From Trinickia violacea (GTDB taxonomy: Bacteria; Pseudomonadota; Gammaproteobacteria; Burkholderiales; Burkholderiaceae): a DNA stretch of 64,000 bases. Of the stretch, positions 25,101-31,114 are shown piece by piece; position 1 is the stretch's first letter; every line of letters starts with the position of its first letter. Under the pieces are notes generated by a model. The model was not told the origin of the DNA. It did no database searches and was given only the letters and a program-made list of their open reading frames with translations. The stretch lies in NCBI RefSeq assembly GCF_005280735.1, contig NZ_CP040077.1:1116001-1180000 (forward strand), written 5' to 3'. The position numbers and the translations under genes are program-made.

Positions 25101-26459
25101 CTAGGGCACGCTCGGCTGCATCACCCGCAGCGTGCTCACTACCGCCGCCACGGCGGCAAACGCTGCGGAGACATAGAGCGACACCGTCGGCCCGCTGACC
25201 GGCGCGATGCCGAAGATCAGCGCGACGAGCGCGGCGCCCAGCGTTTGCCCCGTGAGGCGCGCGGTGCCGAGCATGCCGCTTGCGCCGCCGCTGCGCTCGC
25301 GCGGCGCGGACGACAGCAGCGTGCGGTTGTTCGGCGACTGAAAGATGCCGAAGCCGGCCCCGCACAGCGCCATGCGCCAGGCGATGTCGAGGGGCGTCGG
25401 TTGCGTGCCGAGCGTCGCGAGCAAGAGGAGCCCGGCGGTCAGCGCGACCAGACCGGCGCCGCCGAGGATGCCCGACGAGTAGCGGTCCGACAGCACGCCG
25501 GAAAGCGGCGCAGCGAAGATGATCGCGAACGGCCAAGGCGTGATCAAGAGACCGGTTTGCACCTGCGAAAGCCCGAGCGTGTTCTGAAACAGGAACGGCA
25601 GCGAAACGAACGCGAGCATCTGCGCGCAGAACGAACAGATCGACGTGCCGATCGACAGCGCGAACACCGGAATCTTCAAGAGATCGACGGGAAGGAGCGG
25701 CGCGGCCTGCGTCAGCTGCCGGCGCACGAAGAAATAGCCGATGACCGCGGCGCCGAGCAATTCCGCCGCCGCGTAGCCGGCGTTTTCGCCGTGGCCGAGG
25801 CCGTCGATCGCGACGATCAAGAGGCCGAATACGAAAGCGTTCATGACCGCGCTCAGGTAGTCGTACGGCGACTCGTGGCCGGGATTGGTCGGCAGCGCCC
25901 TGACGGCGCCCAGCGAGGCCGCGACGCCGATCGGCACGTTGATCGCAAAGAGCCACGGCCAGGTGGCGACCGACAGCACGGCCGACGCCACCGTCGGCCC
26001 CACAGCCGACGACACCGCCACCACCATCGCGTTGATCGCGATCCCGCGCCCGAGCTGCGCGCGCGGATAGATCATGCGCACGAGCGCGGTGTTGACGCTC
26101 ATGATGCCGGCGGCGCCGAAGCCTTGGATCACGCGTGCGGTCGCGAGCATCGCAAGCGACCCGGAGAGCGCGCAGCCGAGCGAGGCGACGGTGAAGAGCA
26201 CGAGCCCCGCCGTGTACACGCGCCGGTAGCCGATCCGGTCGCCGAGCGAGGCGAGCGGCAGCAGCGAGATCGTGATCGACAGCTGATAGGCGTTGACGAC
26301 CCAGATCGACGCGGCGGCGCTTGCGTGCAGATCGCGCGCGATGGTCGGAAGCGCGACGTTCGCGATGGCGCTGTCGAGCACGGCGAGCGTGATGCCGAGC
26401 GCGACGACGACGATGGCCCAATAGCGTTGCGGCGGGGGCAGACCTTGTTCGTGGTCCAT
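25101..26459 (-). CDS. MFS drug:H+ antiporter, DHA2 (14-span) family
   Basis: A 452-residue inner-membrane exporter. The motif LDSAIANVALPTIARDL is the DHA2 motif D1 seen in EmrB/QacA. Motif A appears as GDRIGYRRVYTAGL. Motif C appears as SSAVGPTVASAVLSVATWPWLFAINVPIG. Hydrophobicity suggests 13-14 spans. Substrates are probably toxic organic compounds, but cannot be told from sequence. No TetR-type regulator or membrane-fusion partner is adjacent. It is followed, in the minus direction, by a 23-nt repeat. Confidence 0.88.
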   Translation of the reverse strand: MDHEQGLPPPQRYWAIVVVALGITLAVLDSAIANVALPTIARDLHASAAASIWVVNAYQLSITISLLPLASLGDRIGYRRVYTAGLVLFTVASLGCALSGSLAMLATARVIQGFGAAGIMSVNTALVRMIYPRAQLGRGIAINAMVVAVSSAVGPTVASAVLSVATWPWLFAINVPIGVAASLGAVRALPTNPGHESPYDYLSAVMNAFVFGLLIVAIDGLGHGENAGYAAAELLGAAVIGYFFVRRQLTQAAPLLPVDLLKIPVFALSIGTSICSFCAQMLAFVSLPFLFQNTLGLSQVQTGLLITPWPFAIIFAAPLSGVLSDRYSSGILGGAGLVALTAGLLLLATLGTQPTPLDIAWRMALCGAGFGIFQSPNNRTLLSSAPRERSGGASGMLGTARLTGQTLGAALVALIFGIAPVSGPTVSLYVSAAFAAVAAVVSTLRVMQPSVP

Positions 26460-26486
26460 CTCGATGGGACGTGGGGGAAATGAAGC

Positions 26487-26526
26487 AAAAGCGGCGGGCC
26501 GCGCGTGTTGCCGCGCAGCCCGCCGC
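26487..26526 (-). terminator. terminator of the PEBP-family gene
   Basis: Long GC-rich imperfect stem (GCGGCGGGC with GCCCGCCGC); on the minus strand it is followed by TTTTGC. It lies between the PEBP gene stop and the exporter start. Confidence 0.6.
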
Positions 26527-26541
26527 GTCGTGCTGAGCCGC

Positions 26542-27051
26542 TTACTTGAGATCGTAGAGACCGGTGTAGGTCGTCGAGTCGATTTCGTTCAGATGCGTCA
26601 TGAAGCGCGCCACCGCATTGGTCGTTTCAGCGGTGATCGGCAAATTCGCGACCTTGAGCGCGTGCAGACGGAAGATGTAGCGATGCGTGCGGTCGCCGCG
26701 CGGGGGCGCCGCGCCGCCGAAGCCCGGCGTGCCGTAATCGTTCTTCACCTGCAGCGCGCCGGCCGGCAGGAGGGCGCCGTCCGCGCTGCCCGCGTTGCGC
26801 GGGAGCGAGCGCGCATCGGCCGGGATATTGACCACGACCCAATGCCAGAAGCCGCTGCCCGTCGGCGCATCGGGATCATGGATCGTGAGCGCGAAGCTTT
26901 CCGTGCCTTCCGGCGGCGAGTCCCACTGCAGTGCCGGCGACGTGTTGCCGCCTCCGCCGTCGACGCCGAACGTCTTGTCGTTCATTTCCTGCGCTTTCGT
27001 CATGAAGCCGTTGGCGGGAAAGTCGTCGGTCCAGATTCTGAAATCTGCCAT
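26542..27051 (-). CDS. YbhB/YbcL-type PEBP (Raf-kinase-inhibitor-like) protein
   Basis: A 169-residue soluble protein of the phosphatidylethanolamine-binding family. It has the motifs NTSPALQWDSPPEGTESFALTIHDPDAPTGSGFWHWVVVNIPA and YGTPGFGGAAPPRGDRTHRYIFRLHAL, which form the anion-binding pocket. No signal peptide is seen, so it is probably cytoplasmic. The bacterial role is poorly defined. GGAGG precedes the ATG. It is divergent from the hrp-type locus. Confidence 0.92.
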   Translation of the reverse strand: MADFRIWTDDFPANGFMTKAQEMNDKTFGVDGGGGNTSPALQWDSPPEGTESFALTIHDPDAPTGSGFWHWVVVNIPADARSLPRNAGSADGALLPAGALQVKNDYGTPGFGGAAPPRGDRTHRYIFRLHALKVANLPITAETTNAVARFMTHLNEIDSTTYTGLYDLK

Positions 27052-27147
27052 GGGATGCCTCCTTTAAACAGGGGTTCGAGGTGGGGCTGACGCGCGGTTG
27101 GCGAGACGGAAATGTGACACGGCGTGTGACACATCGCGATGGGCTCG

Positions 27148-27169
27148 GCAAACGCGCCGCAAACGCGCC
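27148..27169 (+). repeat. tandem 11-bp repeat
   Basis: GCAAACGCGCC twice in direct tandem, about 50 bp upstream of the candidate hrpII/PIP box. Significance unknown. Confidence 0.5.
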
Positions 27170-27216
27170 GGTTGGCCAATCGAGTTTATATCACCGCTAC
27201 CTGTCTGGCCGCCGGC

Positions 27217-27277
27217 TTCGCATCCGGCGACGACGCTTCGTATCGGCGCAACCCATCCCCCGGGGTGTTTATAAGCT
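27217..27277 (+). promoter_or_regulatory. candidate hrpII/PIP-box promoter
   Basis: TTCGC (27217-27221), 15 bases, TTCGT (27237-27241), 30 bases, then TAAGCT (27272-27277). This fits the established plant-inducible-promoter layout TTCGB-N15-TTCGB with a YANNNT -10 element 30-32 bases on, and equally TTCG-N16-TTCG, the hrpII box of HrpB regulons. It lies 91 bp upstream of the harpin-like start. Half-sites are common in GC-rich DNA; the correct second spacing and the nature of the downstream genes make it credible. Confidence 0.65.
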
Positions 27278-27368
27278 GCGTAAGAGCCGCAAGCGGTGGC
27301 TTTTCCTAGAGGCTGCGGCACACCGATCACGAGTCTTCTTCGCACGTCCACTTTGAGGTGACATAGCA

Positions 27369-27977
27369 ATGAATTCGATTTCGTCCGCTTACTTGAATCC
27401 GACCACCACGCCGAGCACCACGTCCAGCACGGGACAATCGTCGGCGACCCAGGAGGTCGAGCAGCTGCTGCAAGACATCGAGAACCTGCTGGAAAGCGCG
27501 AGCGGCGGTGGCAGCTCGAACCCCGGCGCGGGCTCGAACCCGGGTGGCGGCAGCCCCCAGCCGACCAGCTTCGCGAGCACGACGCCCGGCGCAGGCGCGC
27601 CTGGCGCGGGCGGTGCCGGTGGCGCAGGTGGAGCCGGCGGGGCAGGCGGCACGGGTAACGTCGGCGTCGGCGCGGGCCAAGGTCTGCATGACGTGAAGAT
27701 CAATTCGCAAGCGGGCGGCGAAGCGCTGCACTTGCAGGAAGACAGCCAGGGCAACCTGTACAACGGCAGCGGCGATTCCGTCGGCCGCATCAACTCGGAC
27801 GGCAGCGTGTCGCTCAACTCGGGCGCGACGAAGGAAATCCAGCGCCTCGAGACGGGCAACAATCCGTTCGGCATCCCTCTCACCAAGCCGCAAACGAGCG
27901 ACGGCGGCAACGCCACGTTCTCGTCCTCGCAGGTCACGGTCGAGGCCGGCGATTTGAACCAGTCGAACGACTTCTAA
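27369..27977 (+). CDS. harpin-like glycine-rich protein, candidate type III substrate
   Basis: A 202-residue acidic protein with no Cys and no Trp. The N-terminus is Ser/Thr-rich (residues 1-27), as in type III export signals. A short amphipathic helix (QEVEQLLQDIENLLESAS) and a Gly-Ala/Gly-Ser-rich tract (about 46-103) follow. The C-terminal half is rich in Asn, Ser and Gly. These are the defining general features of harpins, which are secreted by plant-type Hrp systems and act on host membranes or walls. There is no Sec signal. GAGGTG precedes the ATG. It is first in a four-gene row behind a hrpII-like box; 26 bp separate it from the HrpB1/HrpK gene. The call rests on composition and context, not on an aligned family. 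Confidence 0.6.
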   Translation: MNSISSAYLNPTTTPSTTSSTGQSSATQEVEQLLQDIENLLESASGGGSSNPGAGSNPGGGSPQPTSFASTTPGAGAPGAGGAGGAGGAGGAGGTGNVGVGAGQGLHDVKINSQAGGEALHLQEDSQGNLYNGSGDSVGRINSDGSVSLNSGATKEIQRLETGNNPFGIPLTKPQTSDGGNATFSSSQVTVEAGDLNQSNDF

Positions 27978-28003
27978 AGCGTTAGCCGACGGAGACGCGG
28001 CAC

Positions 28004-28534
28004 GTGCATCGAAGCGGTGGAACGTCGGCCAACCGTGCGGCGAGCGACGCGGCGTTGCCTGCTCATCCTTCGTATGCGCAGTGCCGCGACGAGGTCGTCG
28101 GGATGCTCCTCAAGATTTTCTCGCTCGGCTTGAAGGATGCGCCGCGCGAGGATCTGGAGGACATCCTGCTCGCGTTGCGCGTGCTGCGCCGCGACGCGCT
28201 CGCGCTCGAGCTCGGCGAAGTTCGCCTGCGCATCCGCGAGACCGACTGGATCGGCGCCGTGCGGCTCTTGAAGCGCCTCGAATCGGTGGACAAGAGCAAC
28301 GCGGCGTCGATCGCTTTGCTGGCCGGCTGCCTCTTCAAGCTCCAAGACGACGAGTGGCGCCGCTATGTCGCGAATCTGCTGGGCGACGGCGCGAACGGCG
28401 CCGCGCTCGCGCTCGTGAGCCGCTTCATCGAGACGAGCGAAACCGTGCGGCACCTGCCCAATGGCCCTGCCGTCGACGACTTGCGCACGCGCATCGCCGA
28501 CGTGCTGCGCACGGGCGGCATGTCGACTTATTGA
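28004..28534 (+). CDS. HrpB1/HrpK-family type III secretion protein
   Basis: A 176-residue helical protein resembling the HrpB1/HrpK family (HrpB1 of Xanthomonas and Ralstonia hrp clusters). Core segments include CRDEVVGMLLKIFSLGLKDAPREDLEDILLALRVLR and a TPR-like helix pair DWIGAVRLLKRLE/AALLAGCLFKLQDDEW. HrpB1 in Xanthomonas is a periplasmic component of the Hrp system. The N-terminal 20 residues are extra. The start is GTG, with GGAGA eight bases upstream. It normally sits inside an hrp gene cluster; here no hrc genes follow. It is downstream of the harpin-like gene in the same transcription unit. Confidence 0.7.
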   Translation: MHRSGGTSANRAASDAALPAHPSYAQCRDEVVGMLLKIFSLGLKDAPREDLEDILLALRVLRRDALALELGEVRLRIRETDWIGAVRLLKRLESVDKSNAASIALLAGCLFKLQDDEWRRYVANLLGDGANGAALALVSRFIETSETVRHLPNGPAVDDLRTRIADVLRTGGMSTY

Positions 28535-28584
28535 GCGTGCCCTCACAGCACGCAGATCGTGCACCGAACACCCCGGGAGATGAA

Positions 28585-28899
28585 ATGCAAATCGGCAGGT
28601 TCATGACCATGCCCGCACCGGAGCCGCGGCCCGACGCCGAGATCCTGTCGCGCGGAATCGAGCTGGCCGTCGCCGCCGAACAACTGGGGTTGAGCCATGT
28701 CTGGCTCGCCGAGCATCACTTCACGAACTACGCGTATTCGTCGCGGCCGCTGATGCTGCTCTCGCATATCGCGGCGCGTACGTGCCGCATTCGTCTCGGT
28801 GCGCTGCCGCAAGCGCAGGTGCTCGCGTCGATGCGGCGCTTTGCCGAACACGTGATGCCGGCGTTCGCCGAGGCGCACGTCGAGGAGATGCCGGCATGA
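28585..28899 (+). pseudogene. luciferase-like monooxygenase, internally deleted
   Basis: A 104-codon open frame made of the two ends of a flavin-dependent luciferase-like monooxygenase, a family usually about 330-370 residues. Residues 1-72 are a typical N-terminus (AEQLGLSHVWLAEHHF, ARTCRIRLG). Residues 78-95 (QVLASMRRFAEHVMPAF) match the usual C-terminus. The TIM-barrel middle, roughly 230-260 codons, is missing around 28800-28818. The frame is kept across the join. A good start context (GGGAGATGAA) and ATGA overlap with the next gene suggest it was the third gene of an operon. The fragment cannot form a barrel, so I call it non-functional unless it has a new role. Confidence 0.75.
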
Positions 28900-30734
28900 A
28901 TGCGCTAGCGGCACGGGCTGCGGACGGGGCGTTGCCGAACGAGGGTGATGCGGCTGCGGCACGGAACGTGATGCGTGGCGATGCCTCCGTCAGCGGCACG
29001 CCCTCGGCCTTGAACGACCTCTGGCTCCATTGCCTCCTCGATGCGCTCGCCGCGCATGGCGTGCGCCGCGCGGTGCTCTCGCCGGGCGGCCGCAGCGCGG
29101 CGCTCGTGCTCGCCGCGCGCGAGCGCAAGAGCTTCGTCGATACGCTCGTCTGCACCGACGAGCGCAGCGGCGCATTCGCGGCGCTCGGCATGTCGAAGAT
29201 GACGGGCGAAGCGGTGCTGATCGTCACGACCTCGGGCTCGGCCGTGGCGAACCTCGCGCCCGCGCTGACCGAAGCCGATGCGTGCGGCGTGCCGCTCGTC
29301 GTGGTGAGCTGCGACCGGCCGCGCTCGCTGCGCGGCACGGGCTTCGGGCAGATGACCGACCACATCGGCGCCTGCCAGGCGTTCGTGCGCGCGAGTGTCG
29401 ATCTCGACGATCCGCTCGATTCGCCCGATGCGCTGATGACGATGCGCGCCGCCATCGATGATGCGCTCGCGCGCTGCCGGACGCCGCGCCGCGGCCCCGT
29501 GCATATCAACGTGCCGATGCTGGGCCGGTTCGATTCGACCGAATCGCCGGAAGCATCGGCGGCGACGCTGGCGGCGGCGCGTGTGCCGCTGGCCGCGCAG
29601 ACCGGCAGCGCCGACGACGCTACCGCTTTATCGCACGTCGCGCCCCTCGCACACCTCGCCGCACGCCTGCCGTTGATGCCGGGCCTGCGCGGAATGATCG
29701 TCGCGGGCCCCGAGTGCGGCATCCCGGGCGACGTCTTCGACGCGTTCTGCGCCCGTACCGGCTTCCCGGTCATCGCCGACGCCGCCAGCGGCTTGCGCGG
29801 CTACGGCCGCGCGGACGTCGCGAGCGGCTTCGATGCGCTCGCGGTGCCGTCGCCGCTCATGGCACGCGCGCCCGATCTCGTGATCCGCTTTGGCCACGCG
29901 CCGGTGATGCCGCAAGTGCAGAACTATCTGCTCGCGCATCGTGTGCCGACGCTCAAGGTGTCGATGCTTCCCGCCGCCGCCGATTATCTGCATCCGTCGT
30001 TCGTGCCGCTCGTCGCGCCTTCGCCGGCGTTGCTCGATGCGCTCGCCGAGCGGCTTGCGCCCGGCGACGAGAAGTGGCGCATGGCGTGGCGCCAGTCGAG
30101 CGCGCGCGTGCGCGCCGCGCGCGGTCAAGCGCTGGCGGAACAGGAGTGGGGCGAACTGGTGGCCGCGCAGCAGATCTTCACGCACGACGGCTTCGATTTC
30201 GTGCAATTCGGCAACTCGATGCCGGTCCGCCACGCCGATTTGTTCGACGACGTTCGCCCGCGCGTGCGAGCCGCGTTGTCGAACCGGGGCGTGTGGGGGA
30301 TCGACGGCACGGTCGGGACGTTCATCGGCGCCGCGCGTGCACGCGGCGATGCGGGTTTGCTCGTGCTCGGCGATCTCGCGATGTTGCACGACCTGCCGGC
30401 GCTCGCGAGTGCGCAGCGCCACGCGGGATGCGCCTGCATCTGCGTGATCAACAACGAGGGCGGCGCGATCTTCGATTTCCTGCCGCTCGCGCAACGCCCC
30501 GACTACCGCACCGCCGTGCGCAATCCTCACGCGATCGATTTCGGCTGCCTCGCGGCGGCCTTCGGCCTGCGCTTTGCGCGCGTGGCCGATCGCGAGAGCC
30601 TCGCCGCCGCGCTCGACGCAGCCCGCGCGCACGACGGCGTGACGATCGTCGAAGCCGCGGTGCCTGCGGGCTCGGCGTGCGCGCAGATGGACCTGATGAT
30701 CGCCGGGATGACGGCGTCGCTGCGCGGACGCTGA
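28896..30734 (+). CDS. MenD-like ThDP-dependent synthase
   Basis: A 612-residue thiamine-diphosphate enzyme resembling MenD, which joins a 2-oxoglutarate-derived succinyl group to isochorismate. Matching blocks are the VLSPGGRSAALVLAAR start, TDERSGAFAALG with the expected catalytic Glu89, TSGSAVANL, GPVHINVPM, FGNSMPVRHADLF, RGVWGIDG, VLGDLAMLHD and INNEGGAIFDFLP. The N-terminus is about 40 residues longer than E. coli MenD. Burkholderia use ubiquinone and no other men genes are here, so a role in another pathway is likely. It overlaps the monooxygenase remnant by ATGA and is the last gene of the hrp-type row. Confidence 0.8.
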   Translation: MNALAARAADGALPNEGDAAAARNVMRGDASVSGTPSALNDLWLHCLLDALAAHGVRRAVLSPGGRSAALVLAARERKSFVDTLVCTDERSGAFAALGMSKMTGEAVLIVTTSGSAVANLAPALTEADACGVPLVVVSCDRPRSLRGTGFGQMTDHIGACQAFVRASVDLDDPLDSPDALMTMRAAIDDALARCRTPRRGPVHINVPMLGRFDSTESPEASAATLAAARVPLAAQTGSADDATALSHVAPLAHLAARLPLMPGLRGMIVAGPECGIPGDVFDAFCARTGFPVIADAASGLRGYGRADVASGFDALAVPSPLMARAPDLVIRFGHAPVMPQVQNYLLAHRVPTLKVSMLPAAADYLHPSFVPLVAPSPALLDALAERLAPGDEKWRMAWRQSSARVRAARGQALAEQEWGELVAAQQIFTHDGFDFVQFGNSMPVRHADLFDDVRPRVRAALSNRGVWGIDGTVGTFIGAARARGDAGLLVLGDLAMLHDLPALASAQRHAGCACICVINNEGGAIFDFLPLAQRPDYRTAVRNPHAIDFGCLAAAFGLRFARVADRESLAAALDAARAHDGVTIVEAAVPAGSACAQMDLMIAGMTASLRGR

Positions 30735-30841
30735 TCACCGTACTGCAGAACTGATCGGCGCGCGCCGCCACCGGCAGCGGCGCGCCGTTGCACTTCGCGT
30801 CGCTTCGCCTCGTCGAGGCAGATGCCGAGGTCCTTTCCCAT

Positions 30842-31063
30842 TCAGTCCACCGCGAAGCCGAATTCGAACTTGCCTTCGATCATCGTCTTGCCGCGGTTTT
30901 CCACCTGCCAGCGTGTTGCCGCGCCTTTGCCGGTCGCGTGGAGCACGTGCGCCATCTCGACGCCCCGCGTGGTTTTTCGAACTATCGCCAAAGCTGATGG
31001 TTTTAATTCGAAATAGCGATTTTTCTTTTGCCGTGCGGCCTTATACGATTCGGTCATATGCAT
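30842..31063 (-). CDS. small hypothetical protein divergent from the molybdoenzyme operon
   Basis: A 73-residue protein, easily missed because it lies in a much longer antisense frame. The first half is basic (MHMTESYKAARQKKNRYF); the second has alternating strands (AATRWQVENRGKTMIEGKFEFGFAVD). Codon third positions in the last 40 codons are strongly GC-biased, as in neighbouring genes, and GGGAAG lies six bases before the ATG. The first 30 codons are more AT-rich. It starts 51 bp from the soeA-like start, divergently. No family recognised. Confidence 0.55.
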   Translation of the reverse strand: MHMTESYKAARQKKNRYFELKPSALAIVRKTTRGVEMAHVLHATGKGAATRWQVENRGKTMIEGKFEFGFAVD

Positions 31064-31114
31064 ATACCGCTTCCCGGCTTGGCGAAGCGCGGCATGGCAA
31101 TCGAAGGAGGTCAG

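Noticed and set aside
30527..30841. minus-strand frame starting one base after the 73-codon gene
   Set aside because: The first 20 residues look protein-like, but the rest is antisense to the MenD-like gene and low in complexity.
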